Positions 13,356 to 21,164 of a DNA stretch of 24,715 nucleotides are shown piece after piece. The notes under the pieces were generated by a model. It was not told where the DNA came from. It did not search any database and saw nothing but the letters and a program-made list of their open reading frames with translations. Position 1 is the stretch's first letter, and each line of letters begins with the position of its first letter. The DNA is from a virus: the IMG/VR virus record IMGVR_UViG_3300022821_000110, positions 1 to 24,715 of that record, one strand, 5' to 3'. A program made the translations under genes and the position numbers.

Positions 13356-15811
13356 CGCATGCCTGCTCTCAGTTGGGCCACCTGTGCGGCCTCGTGTTCG
13401 GCAATCATCGCCGTGAACGGGCGACCCTCGATGATCAACGTGATCGGACCGGCCCCCGAACTCATGCCAGTGTTCTGCGACGCCGGGATCACCCGTTCGC
13501 CGGCTTCGAGGATGGCGAGCATCTCGGACCCTCGCCGTCCGGGCACCCGGTCAATGCCCTCATGGAAGCGCTGGATGTCCGGGGTGCCGAACGAGTTCCC
13601 GCCGATCGTCTGACCGAACGCCGAAATACTCGGGAGCGTGAACTCCAGACCGTTCCACTTGTCGATAATCCAGTTCAGCGCCGAGCGGAACGCATCCTTG
13701 AACCCGTCGAACAGGCCCGACGCAGCCGACGAGATGCGACCCGGCAGACCTGTGACGAACCCGACAACATCATCAATGCGGTTCGACACCCAATCCTTCG
13801 CAGTCGTCATCGACGTGCGGATCTGGTCGAACATCGAATATGCCGCACCGAAGATGCGACCGGCGACACCGGTCACGAAACCGACGATGTCGCCGACAGC
13901 GGTGCCGACCGTGGTGGCGACAGTCGAGATCGTCGACCCGATCACCTGGAGCACAGGGATCACCTTGTCGTTGATGAAGTTCCACATACCTGTGAGCGCC
14001 GGGATCACCACGTTCATCACGACGTCTCTGAGGAACCCGAAGTAGGTGATGACGGCGGTGATGTACGTCTCGACCAGCACCTTCAAAATCGGGAGCACCT
14101 TGTCCTGGAAGAAACTCCACATCGACTGGAGCGCCGGAATCACCACGTTCATCACAACATCCTTGAGGAACCCGAAGTAGGTGATGACGGCCTTGATGTA
14201 CGTCTCGACCAGCACCTTCAAAATCGGGAGCACCTTGTCCTGAATGAACTTCCAGACCACAGTGAACGCGTCGGCGACGGCGGCGAGGATCGGCGGCACG
14301 TTGGTCTTCATCCAGCCGAACACATCCTGCAAGATCGGCCACAACGTGTCAGTCAGGAACCGGCCGGTTGCATCGATCGCTTCACGGAACCACTCGACAT
14401 TCTGGTACGCCCAACCAATCGCACCGGCAGCAGCAGCCACAGCGACACCGACAGCGATGAATGGTGCAGCAGCCGCCAACGTCGCCACCGCGGCCGCAGC
14501 AGCCGACACACCCCACGCCACGAACCCGGCCGTGATCGCCACCAGGACACCGACGAGAGCGTTGCGGTTGTCGTTGAAGAAGTTGTAGATCCCCTTCGCG
14601 CCGTCGACGATGCGATCGAACGCTGCCGTCACCTTCGGCACGACGTTCGCGACGAGCCAATCGAACACATCGCCGATCGCCTTGCGGATCTTCGGCCAGT
14701 TTTTCTCGAACAGATCCCGGACCTTGGCGACGACGGGCGGCAGCTTGTCCCGGAACCATCCGATGAGCTGCTCGACCTTCGGGCCAAGGGTGTCCATCGC
14801 GTCACCGACGCCGTTGAATACCTTCATCGCCAACGGTTGCAGCCCGACGAGGACCCTGTTCTTGAACAGCAGCCACTTCTCGGAGAACGAGGCGGTTTCG
14901 GCAGCAGCACCGTTGATCGTGTCCTCACCGTTCTGGATGGCGGCGAGCATGTCATCGATGGCGAACTTGCCGCCGGCGATCGCGTCGGCCATGTCCGGCC
15001 CGGCGCGTTGGCCGAACAACTCGATCGCCAACCCGGTCGCCTCAGTGCCCGGACCCATAGCGGTGATCTCGTCAACGATCCGGGAGAACGTCTCAGGGAC
15101 GTCCTCGCCAGCCTTGGCGAGCTTGCCGACACCGGCCTTGAGTCCGGCGATCACGGTGTCTGTGTTCACACCGGTCTTATTGAACTGGGCGAGCAACGCA
15201 GCCGACTCGTCGAGGTTGAACCCCAAGTTTCGCAGCGGAGCGCCGGCTGTAACGATCGACTGCGACAGCTCATCGATGCCGATGCCGGACGCCTGAGACG
15301 CCCGATACAGCTTGTCGAGCGTCGCAGCCTGATCATCGACCGACACCCCCCAGTCACCGAACGTGCGGGTCAGGTTGTCGACGTTCGATGCGACGTCGGT
15401 GCCGGTGATGCGAGACAGGTTGATGAACTGGCCGGCGAGATCCTCGAGCGGCTTGCCGGTCAACCCCAGACGGGTATTCAGGTCCGCGATGGCCGATCCG
15501 GCATCCTCGAACGATGCGGGCACCGTCGATAGGACGTTATTGAACGAGTCCTGCAACCCGAGCAGAGCGTCACCGGTCGCGCCGGTGCCGACACGGATCT
15601 TGTCGAACTGCTCATCGAACGAGCTGCCCAACTTGAACAGGCCCACAGCGGCGCCGACAGCAGCGGCACCCACGGCGGCGGCGGCTGCGAGCCCGAGCTT
15701 CCCGATCTTGCCGGACCACGCGCCAACCTGCGATTCGGAAGCCTTCAGCGCCTTCGAGAGATCACGGTTGTCACCGAGGATCTTGACGTCTATCGTCGAC
15801 TTCGATGCCAT
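13352..15811 (-). CDS. Tape measure protein
   Basis: 819 residues. It sets tail length and occupies the tail lumen; by the usual rule of about 0.15 nm per residue it would predict a tail near 120 nm. Visible parts: an N-terminal coiled domain (DVKILGDNRDLSKALKAS), an Ala-rich stretch, the phage tail tape measure core (about 65-330), hydrophobic segments near 420-460, two 45-residue repeats (about 516-605) and a Gly-rich end with a helical tail. Position right after the chaperone pair is canonical. Start with GAGAGGGGGACG upstream. Confidence 0.92.
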   Translation of the reverse strand: MASKSTIDVKILGDNRDLSKALKASESQVGAWSGKIGKLGLAAAAAVGAAAVGAAVGLFKLGSSFDEQFDKIRVGTGATGDALLGLQDSFNNVLSTVPASFEDAGSAIADLNTRLGLTGKPLEDLAGQFINLSRITGTDVASNVDNLTRTFGDWGVSVDDQAATLDKLYRASQASGIGIDELSQSIVTAGAPLRNLGFNLDESAALLAQFNKTGVNTDTVIAGLKAGVGKLAKAGEDVPETFSRIVDEITAMGPGTEATGLAIELFGQRAGPDMADAIAGGKFAIDDMLAAIQNGEDTINGAAAETASFSEKWLLFKNRVLVGLQPLAMKVFNGVGDAMDTLGPKVEQLIGWFRDKLPPVVAKVRDLFEKNWPKIRKAIGDVFDWLVANVVPKVTAAFDRIVDGAKGIYNFFNDNRNALVGVLVAITAGFVAWGVSAAAAAVATLAAAAPFIAVGVAVAAAAGAIGWAYQNVEWFREAIDATGRFLTDTLWPILQDVFGWMKTNVPPILAAVADAFTVVWKFIQDKVLPILKVLVETYIKAVITYFGFLKDVVMNVVIPALQSMWSFFQDKVLPILKVLVETYITAVITYFGFLRDVVMNVVIPALTGMWNFINDKVIPVLQVIGSTISTVATTVGTAVGDIVGFVTGVAGRIFGAAYSMFDQIRTSMTTAKDWVSNRIDDVVGFVTGLPGRISSAASGLFDGFKDAFRSALNWIIDKWNGLEFTLPSISAFGQTIGGNSFGTPDIQRFHEGIDRVPGRRGSEMLAILEAGERVIPASQNTGMSSGAGPITLIIEGRPFTAMIAEHEAAQVAQLRAGMR
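13996..14265 (-). repeat. 135-bp repeat, two copies, in the tape measure gene
   Basis: Units 13996-14130 and 14131-14265 are nearly identical at DNA level, with an exact offset of 135 bases. A diverged partial copy continues to the left. Each codes for 45 residues built around DKVLPILKVLVETYI and FGFLKDVVMNVVIPAL. Confidence 0.85.
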
Positions 15812-15827
15812 GACGTCCCCCTCTCAG

Positions 15828-16375
15828 CTACCTGCTCTTGTTGCGGCGGGACTGCACCCGCTCGAACGCTTCACTGAGCGCCGACACCTCAACGGTGGTC
15901 AGCGTCCAGTAGGTCTCCCATGGCACACCGGTTACCAGGCACACCTCCCACGCTTCTACGAGGATGGCACGCTCGGCGTCGGCACGGTCGGCACGGTCGG
16001 CACGGTCGGCGCGGGCAAAGGGTCTGCGTCGCCCGCTACCTCCTGCTCGGCGTCATCCGACAACGACAGCACCCATTCACCGGTGTCGGCCTTGGCGAGG
16101 ATCTGCGCCTCGGTGGCGGTCGGCTCCCTGCGCTTCACCGCGCAGAACAGCAGCGCGAACCGTTCGTTCGGGCCGACGGCGCGAGTGAACACGCGGGCGA
16201 TCGCCATCTTCTCGTCCTGTGTCGGTTCGTCCGGGTCAACCGGGCGCGGCATATCGGCGAGGTCAACCTCGACGGCATCCCAGTTCACACCGAATTTCGA
16301 CGCCATCATGCGTCGTTCGGTCATCGTGATCGAGTTGAATGGGAGCGCGAACGCGCGTGGTGTTTCGGTGGTCAT
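15828..16375 (-). CDS. Tail assembly chaperone, -1 frameshift product (G-T-like)
   Basis: A -1 shift at CCCTTTG joins residues 1-120 of the first frame to 62 residues of the next: ARADRADRADAERAILVEA, VCLVTGVPWETYWTLTTVE and ALSEAFERVQSRRNKSR. The second part has no plausible start of its own and resembles the T half of actinobacteriophage chaperones. Translation resumes at base 16016 and the stop is TAG at 15828. Total 182 residues. Confidence 0.8.
15956..16375 (-). CDS. Tail assembly chaperone, unshifted product (G-like)
   Basis: 139 residues from MTTETPRAFALPFNSITMT. The acidic, helical protein ends in a short repeat (PTV three times, then PTPSVPSS). It lies directly before the tape measure gene and two genes after the major tail protein candidate, where the lambda G counterpart is found. 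ACCAAGGGGAACAC precedes its ATG. A fraction of ribosomes should shift to produce the longer G-T form. Its role is to bind tape measure protein and recruit tail tube subunits. Confidence 0.85.
   Translation of the reverse strand: MTTETPRAFALPFNSITMTERRMMASKFGVNWDAVEVDLADMPRPVDPDEPTQDEKMAIARVFTRAVGPNERFALLFCAVKRREPTATEAQILAKADTGEWVLSLSDDAEQEVAGDADPLPAPTVPTVPTVPTPSVPSS
16016..16022 (-). other. -1 programmed frameshift slippery heptamer
   Basis: On the minus strand C CCT TTG in the zero frame fits X XXY YYZ exactly (CCC, TTT, G). The alternate frame is open from about 35 bases upstream to the T-like stop 188 bases downstream. A 9-base repeat (GACCGTGCC three times) follows on the message. Confidence 0.8.
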
Positions 16376-16402
16376 GTGTTCCCCTTGGTTTGTTGCACGA
16401 TC

Positions 16403-16783
16403 TCAATCGAGGTCGTACTTCTTGATGAGTTCGCCGACACGCTTTTCGTACACGTCGATCACCTCTCCACGCCTATCGTCGAGGGCGTCGTACAGAAACG
16501 GCTGCGGGGCGATGTTGCGCTCCGGCCAGCCGAAGTGGATCGGACCGGCGTACGGGACGCTGGCACGCCCTGAGCGGACGACACCCTGGCGGGCCTGACC
16601 CGTTGAACGGGTCGACCCGGCCAGAGCACCAGAACGACGGGGCACCAACTGCACAGCACGCTGCTCGACGACCTTCGCCGACTCGGCGTGCGCCGCCTTG
16701 AGATCAGCACTGCCGTCGTCGAACTGACGTAGCGCCTTGCGGAGCTCGTCAGCACCGTTGACCGTGAGCGACGGCTTCGTCAC
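16403..16783 (-). CDS. HK97 gp10-like tail completion protein
   Basis: 126 residues from a GTG overlapping the preceding stop (GTGA). The layout matches the HK97 gp10 family: helical start (GADELRKALRQFDDGSAD, KVVEQRAVQLVPRRSGALA), then strand-like VRSGRASVPYAGPIHFGWP and the end APQPFLYDALDDRR. Such proteins help complete the head-tail joint or tail end. Here it sits after the major tail protein candidate, where it normally precedes it. Confidence 0.85.
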   Translation of the reverse strand: MTKPSLTVNGADELRKALRQFDDGSADLKAAHAESAKVVEQRAVQLVPRRSGALAGSTRSTGQARQGVVRSGRASVPYAGPIHFGWPERNIAPQPFLYDALDDRRGEVIDVYEKRVGELIKKYDLD

Positions 16784-17148
16784 GTGACGGCGGTGACCGG
16801 CTCCGCTTCGGTCATCACCGAGATGTCGATGACCATCCGATCACCGCGAGTGGTCGACGGCATGAACGGGATCGACGGCATCCGAATCGAGAACGTCGCT
16901 GACGGGTTCGTAGCGGCCACGGTGGCGTCTTCGGGCTTCAACACGACCGCGACGATCGTGTCGGCGAGTGCCGACAGCACGTTCCACGACTCAGCAGCGC
17001 CGTAGCCCAGCTCGATCTGTGCGGCGAACGTCCACTCCTGCTCACAGAAGTTGATGTAATCGCCCGGCTCCAAAGAGACCGAACGCGCCTTGCACTTGTA
17101 CTCGACGCTGTTGATGAGGATGGACGGGGCATAGAGACGCTTGGCCAT
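16780..17148 (-). CDS. Probable major tail protein
   Basis: 122 residues from MAKRLYAPSILINSVEYKC. Beta-rich with an INFCEQEWTFAAQIELGYG stretch, one helix (ESWNVLSALAD) and strand-like FSIRMPSIPFMPSTTRGD. This order of strands, one helix and two final strands is typical for tail tube proteins. A perfect GGAGG is upstream. No other gene between capsid and chaperones fits better, but the assignment is by fold impression and place. Confidence 0.65.
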   Translation of the reverse strand: MAKRLYAPSILINSVEYKCKARSVSLEPGDYINFCEQEWTFAAQIELGYGAAESWNVLSALADTIVAVVLKPEDATVAATNPSATFSIRMPSIPFMPSTTRGDRMVIDISVMTEAEPVTAVT

Positions 17149-17149
17149 T

Positions 17150-17368
17150 TCAGGCCTCCTTCGGGGTTGATGTGGTTTGCGCCTCTGCCGGGGTGGCGTC
17201 AGCAGTCGAGCCCTTGCGGGCGCGAGCGGTGTCCGTCGTCACGAACCGATCACCGAAACGGAGAACGGCATCGAGCACGATCGGGTCGGTGACCTCGTCG
17301 CCGACAACGAAGCTGCGACGGGCGCATCGGAAGTCAGCAACGGCGATGTACTTGGGGCGGACGGTCAT
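17150..17368 (-). CDS. Small head-tail region protein
   Basis: 72 residues from MTVRPKYIAVADFRCARRS. The core FVVGDEVTDPIVLDAVLRFGDRF looks like a short beta-hairpin plus helix, followed by a disordered Thr/Ala/Lys-rich tail. Short proteins of this type sit among connector genes in many siphoviruses. The start overlaps the preceding gene (ATGA). Function unknown. Confidence 0.6.
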   Translation of the reverse strand: MTVRPKYIAVADFRCARRSFVVGDEVTDPIVLDAVLRFGDRFVTTDTARARKGSTADATPAEAQTTSTPKEA

Positions 17369-17751
17369 GATTCCTCCTGGGTGAAACGTGAGAACTGGAT
17401 GCGGCACGCGAAGAACGTCGCGACCGGGTTGCCTTGCGAGAACAGAAACGGCGGATCGACCTCGACGGCACGCACCACCTCGTCGCCGATGGTGACGCCG
17501 GGGTGACCCATCAGGGCGGTGGATTGCACATCGAGCCAGCGGCCAGCCTCGATCGGGTCCGTCGAGCCGGCGACCAGGTAGGAGTCGAGACCGATCGAGA
17601 TGCCACAGAACGACTCGTCGAGCTGCTTCCACGGATCGGCAGGTTCAACGAACGCCATGCGGCCTTCGAGCCGGGTCGGGCGGAACGGCACCGCCTGAGC
17701 AACATCACACACGTCGGCGATGGCGTCGGCAATCAACTCGGCCGGCGTCAT
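17365..17751 (-). CDS. Putative tail terminator-like protein
   Basis: 128 residues from MTPAELIADAIADVCDVAQ. N-terminal helix followed by strands (LEGRMAFVEPADPWKQL, VVRAVEVDPPFLFSQG) and a final FFACRIQFSRFTQ strand; this order is similar to tail terminator proteins that cap the tail tube at the neck. Placement between adaptor and tail protein supports it. ATGA overlap with the gene before it. Confidence 0.55.
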   Translation of the reverse strand: MTPAELIADAIADVCDVAQAVPFRPTRLEGRMAFVEPADPWKQLDESFCGISIGLDSYLVAGSTDPIEAGRWLDVQSTALMGHPGVTIGDEVVRAVEVDPPFLFSQGNPVATFFACRIQFSRFTQEES

Positions 17752-18110
17752 TGCGCTGCGATCTGGGCGGCGGTCAACGCAGCGAACGGCGGCGCCACGT
17801 GCTTGCGCATCAGGATCTTGTAGTCGGGGTCCTCGTTGCTCACCCTGACGGCGAACTCGGCGAACCCGATCACACCAGACGGGGAGTCAGCTCGAGTGAG
17901 GAGGCGGTGAGCGAGGATGAACACGGCGAGCCGCACCCGGTGCGGGACCACGGCGGCGTCGACGGGCATGAAGTCTGCCCACACCTCGTCCTGCACCACC
18001 CCGAGGGCGGCTTCGAACGCGAACGGCACCCGGTTGTAGGACGTCGTCGTCGAGATCGACTGCCCGGACAGCCACCGTTCCATCTCGGTTGAAGTCGGCC
18101 ATCCTGCCAT
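17748..18110 (-). CDS. Putative head-tail adaptor
   Basis: 120 residues from MAGWPTSTEMERWLSGQ. Largely helical (FEAALGVVQDEVW, HRVRLAVFILAHRLLTRAD), with a later GVIGFAEFAVRV strand and a helical end. A helical bundle of about 100-120 residues in the region just after the capsid gene matches HK97 gp6-type adaptors that sit below the portal. Assigned by fold impression and position. Confidence 0.6.
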   Translation of the reverse strand: MAGWPTSTEMERWLSGQSISTTTSYNRVPFAFEAALGVVQDEVWADFMPVDAAVVPHRVRLAVFILAHRLLTRADSPSGVIGFAEFAVRVSNEDPDYKILMRKHVAPPFAALTAAQIAAQ

Positions 18111-18118
18111 CGTCTACC

Positions 18119-18328
18119 TCAGCTCTTGCGTATGGTGCGCTTGACGGACTTGTCAGCCTCGGGCTCGGCGATTGCCTTATCCTCGACCTTGTCGGCCTGC
18201 TTACGCTTCGGCGCCGAGTAGCCGTCAGGGATCTCGTCGGCCTCACCGCACAGCAACGTCGCCGCGGACGGATCGCCGTCCTCGACAACGTTGCCAGCAA
18301 CATCAAGCCAGAGGCGACGACCGGTCAT
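18119..18328 (-). CDS. Small hypothetical protein
   Basis: 69 residues from MTGRRLWLDVAGNVVEDGD. The N-terminal half resembles a short beta structure (LWLDVAGNVVED then ATLLCGEADEIP); the C-terminal half is highly charged with Lys and Asp/Glu and probably disordered. The start overlaps the decoration-like gene (ATGA). No family recognised. Confidence 0.6.
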   Translation of the reverse strand: MTGRRLWLDVAGNVVEDGDPSAATLLCGEADEIPDGYSAPKRKQADKVEDKAIAEPEADKSVKRTIRKS

Positions 18329-18903
18329 GACTGGTAGTAGTCCACGATCACTTCGGTGCCGTTGCTGGCACTGTTGAGATCGACCGTGTTCGACGACAGC
18401 GCCGAAGCGGACACGGCCACAGTTGGGGCGGTGCCTTCCTTGGCGCCTGCCCGGTATGCGGCGATCACCGTGTTGCGTGCCAGGTGCGCGCCGAGTCCGA
18501 GCTTGTCGGACGTACCGATCGACGTTGTAGCACCGGTGCCGTCATGCGGTGGGATGACCACCGACGTTACGGTCTTGAACGCCTTGGACCCGGTCACACT
18601 GCCGGCGGTGTTGACGGTGAACACCGGCAGCACTTCGGAGATCGCTGCGCCGCCAGCGTCGGTGCCATTGACCGTGACCGAGATCGCTTTGATGTCGGCG
18701 GCGGTGCCGCCAGCGGTTGCCGTGAGAGCCCTCGTTACTGCTGGGCTCGTGATGCCGGTGGTGACGGTCACCTCGACAGCAGTGTCTGTGACTGCTGCGA
18801 GCACCGCGGCGACCGCGGGGGCGGCTGGGCTGCCGAGTGTCTGGGAGATGATGCGTGTCCCGGTGCCGTCGTTGACGGCAGCCGATGGTTCGATGATTGC
18901 CAT
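18325..18903 (-). CDS. Putative head decoration or accessory virion protein
   Basis: 192 residues from MAIIEPSAAVNDGTGTRI. Rich in Thr, Ala, Val and Gly with many beta-type segments. The TSVVIPPHDGTGATTSIGTS pattern followed by DKLGLGAHLA resembles proteins located immediately after the capsid gene in other phages, with a decoration or fibre-like role in the virion. It carries AAGGAGTCACATC before its ATG, the same binding site as the capsid gene. A tail tube role is a less likely alternative. Confidence 0.6.
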   Translation of the reverse strand: MAIIEPSAAVNDGTGTRIISQTLGSPAAPAVAAVLAAVTDTAVEVTVTTGITSPAVTRALTATAGGTAADIKAISVTVNGTDAGGAAISEVLPVFTVNTAGSVTGSKAFKTVTSVVIPPHDGTGATTSIGTSDKLGLGAHLARNTVIAAYRAGAKEGTAPTVAVSASALSSNTVDLNSASNGTEVIVDYYQS

Positions 18904-18945
18904 GATGTGACTCCTTACGAGGGGGTGAAGTGATCGGGTGAACGC

Positions 18946-18978
18946 GACGAGGGGGCAACGGGTTGCTGCCCCCTCGTC
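18946..18978 (-). terminator. Hairpin directly downstream of the capsid gene
   Basis: A perfect 12-bp stem, GACGAGGGGGCA (18946-18957) with TGCCCCCTCGTC (18967-18978), and a nine-base loop. It starts eight bases after the major capsid stop and lies before the start of the next gene. No U-tract follows, so partial termination or protection of capsid mRNA from 3' decay is more likely than full termination. Confidence 0.8.
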
Positions 18979-18985
18979 AACTCGC

Positions 18986-20176
18986 TCAGATGCCGGTGAC
19001 CGTCGCGAACGCTGCCGGACGGGTGAACACCAGGGCTGCGCGCATGTCGGCGCGCACGGCCTGCTTGCCCTCGGTGAAGAACGTCGAGTGAGCGTTCGTC
19101 ACCTGCACCTCGACACCACGCCGGACGGCGAGTAGCGAGTAGTTGGTGAAGTCGCCGACCACGGCGGTGTTCTCCGTCTGAGCGTCGGACTCGATCGGGC
19201 GTAGACCCCAGATCGATGAAGGCCCAGGCTCGTTCGGGTTGCCGAGGATGTAGATGCCGTCGGCGGTACGAGTCAGGCGCAAGTCCTGCCAGTCGTTCGG
19301 GTGGAAGATGACTGCACCAGGCATGGCCCGACCGGTCACCTTCACCTTGGTTGCACCCTTAAGGATGGCATCGAACACCGGATCGCCGCCCTTTGCCTGG
19401 GTCTGGATGCCGACGACGTTGTTGATGCCACGCAAGTTGGGGGCCGTGCCGTTGCCGGTCAAAATCTGCGCGTCGAGACGCTGGCGCAGCATGAACGGAA
19501 GACGACGATCGAGGTACGCCTGTGCGGCGGGCTCGTCTTCGAGCTGCTCGTCGGTCACAGGCACCCACACGCCGATCTTACGGACAGTGGAGGTCTGCTC
19601 GGTCAGAGCGAACGCAGCCTCGCCGTAGGTGCCGCCCTCGGCGACCTCTGCGGCGTTGTTCGTGAACGTGGTCTCTGCCATGTACACGTACGCCGACTGT
19701 GAGGTCGGGTCCACCGGGATGATGTCGGTCACCTGCACCGGGCGGGTGGCGATGTCAACGAGAAGACCGGAACGGGTCGTCTCGGGCGCCCAGCCGGCCG
19801 TGGTCGTCATCAGTGTCTTGAACTCGATGTCGAGTTCGCTCGACGATCCCTTGTCGGTGTACGCAGCCGACTTCACGAACTGCTCGCCGAAGGTGCCCTT
19901 CACTGCCGGAGCGGTGGCGGGTGCGTCGTCTTCGGGGATGTCGCGCGACATGTCGTAGGAGCGCTTGATCATCGCCAGGTCGGTCTGCTTCACGCCGAGC
20001 TCGGTGAGGTCTGCGTTCAGTTCGCGGACCTTTCCAACGACGTCGTCGACCGACTTGAAGCCGTCGACCTTCGAAAAATCGATGCTCTCGCCAGCCTGGG
20101 CAAAGATGTCGGCGAGCTGCTTGCGACGCTCGACGATCTTGCCTTCGACTTCTTTGAGTTCTGGGAATGTGGTCAT
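18986..20176 (-). CDS. Major capsid protein, HK97 fold
   Basis: 396 residues. Residues 1-75 are a charged helical delta-like domain (KEVEGKIVERRKQLADIF) that acts as internal scaffold and should be removed by the protease. From about residue 120 the sequence reads as HK97 gp5: GWAPETTRSGLLV, VPVTDEQLEDEPAAQAYL and LRQRLDAQILTGNGTAPN, followed by the A-domain (FHPNDWQDLRLTRTADGIY). The cleavage point probably lies near residues 85-115. Strong binding site AAGGAGTCACATC. The start overlaps the protease stop (ATGA). Confidence 0.93.
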   Translation of the reverse strand: MTTFPELKEVEGKIVERRKQLADIFAQAGESIDFSKVDGFKSVDDVVGKVRELNADLTELGVKQTDLAMIKRSYDMSRDIPEDDAPATAPAVKGTFGEQFVKSAAYTDKGSSSELDIEFKTLMTTTAGWAPETTRSGLLVDIATRPVQVTDIIPVDPTSQSAYVYMAETTFTNNAAEVAEGGTYGEAAFALTEQTSTVRKIGVWVPVTDEQLEDEPAAQAYLDRRLPFMLRQRLDAQILTGNGTAPNLRGINNVVGIQTQAKGGDPVFDAILKGATKVKVTGRAMPGAVIFHPNDWQDLRLTRTADGIYILGNPNEPGPSSIWGLRPIESDAQTENTAVVGDFTNYSLLAVRRGVEVQVTNAHSTFFTEGKQAVRADMRAALVFTRPAAFATVTGI

Positions 20177-21144
20177 GATGTGACTCCTTGTGAGATGGCG
20201 ACGAACCGCAGGTATTCCCGTGCGGCTTCGTCTGTGTCGGCCGCAGGGGGCGGGTTATCCGACTCGGGGGTATTCGGTTCGATCAACGACTTCAACGACT
20301 CGCAACGCAACCCGAGGTCACGCAGCAGGTCCGCCGAAGCGGTACTGATCGTCTTGCCTTTCTCTGTGCGGAGAGCCACGACTTCCGCTGCCCTGACGGC
20401 GAGCCCGTCAACGGAGGCCAAGACCTGCGCTGCGTGCTCGGAGAACGTGCCCTTGCGGGCGTATGCGACGGTGCGGACCACTTCGGTCTGCTCGTCGGCG
20501 AACGTGACGGTGCCAGCGTCGGCGGTGTACTCGACCTGCACCAGATCGGATGACTCATCGGTCTCGATCGACACGATGGCGTACCCCTCTGTCGGGTCAA
20601 AATCTTCGACGTACACGTAGGTGGCGTCATCACCCCAACGGGCGAGCGCTGCGGCGCGCAACTCGTCGCGGGTGATCGATGCGAGCGCCTTCGTGGACAG
20701 CGTCGTGGTGTCGATCCCAGCACCCATCAGAACCGGGGAAACTTCCTTCACCCGGACCTTCTCGATCACACGGACCTTGCGGCCGTCGACGGTGTCCTTG
20801 CGTGACACGACGTCGGCGAGCGAATACGACCACTCCTGCAAATCCGACTCCGACAGTTCCTTCACGGTCTCCCACGTGTCGCGCCCGTGCGTCGTGTTCA
20901 GGAAGAACCGACCCCGCATGACGGCGGTGTCGCCCTCCTCGTGGATCGTGCCCTTGCCGACGGGGAGCAGACCCTCCCACGACTTGTGGCCGTACGCGGA
21001 GATCACCACGGGCGCACCCTCGGTGAACGCGCCCTTCACCGTGACGTCGCCGTCGAGATCGACAACGTCGAAACGGGAGAACACCGCCTCGATCTCACCG
21101 AGGTCAGCGTTCTTGATCGTGATGTCCGAGAGGGACTTGCGCAT
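20173..21144 (-). CDS. Prohead protease, HK97 family
   Basis: 323 residues. The catalytic region is visible: VVDLDGDVTVKGAF, AYGHKSW (His53) and QEWSYSLA (Ser106 likely nucleophile), as in the U35/S78 peptidases. Residues 150-323 are an extra C-terminal region, unusual in length for a protease alone, with a helical TFSEHAAQVLASVDG part that may act as added scaffold or delta-like domain. It cleaves itself and the capsid delta domain during maturation. Perfect AAGGAGG upstream. Confidence 0.88.
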   Translation of the reverse strand: MRKSLSDITIKNADLGEIEAVFSRFDVVDLDGDVTVKGAFTEGAPVVISAYGHKSWEGLLPVGKGTIHEEGDTAVMRGRFFLNTTHGRDTWETVKELSESDLQEWSYSLADVVSRKDTVDGRKVRVIEKVRVKEVSPVLMGAGIDTTTLSTKALASITRDELRAAALARWGDDATYVYVEDFDPTEGYAIVSIETDESSDLVQVEYTADAGTVTFADEQTEVVRTVAYARKGTFSEHAAQVLASVDGLAVRAAEVVALRTEKGKTISTASADLLRDLGLRCESLKSLIEPNTPESDNPPPAADTDEAAREYLRFVAISQGVTS

Positions 21145-21164
21145 GGTGGGCCCTCCTTCGGGCG

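Noticed and set aside
13340-15532. 730-residue plus-strand frame rich in Asp, Arg and His
   Set aside because: Mirror of the tape measure gene; its repeats (for example EEPEVGDDG) mirror the 45-residue repeats.
15979-16010. 9-base tandem repeat as the start of a CRISPR-like or iteron array
   Set aside because: Units are only 9 bases, without spacers, in phase with codons of the chaperone gene.
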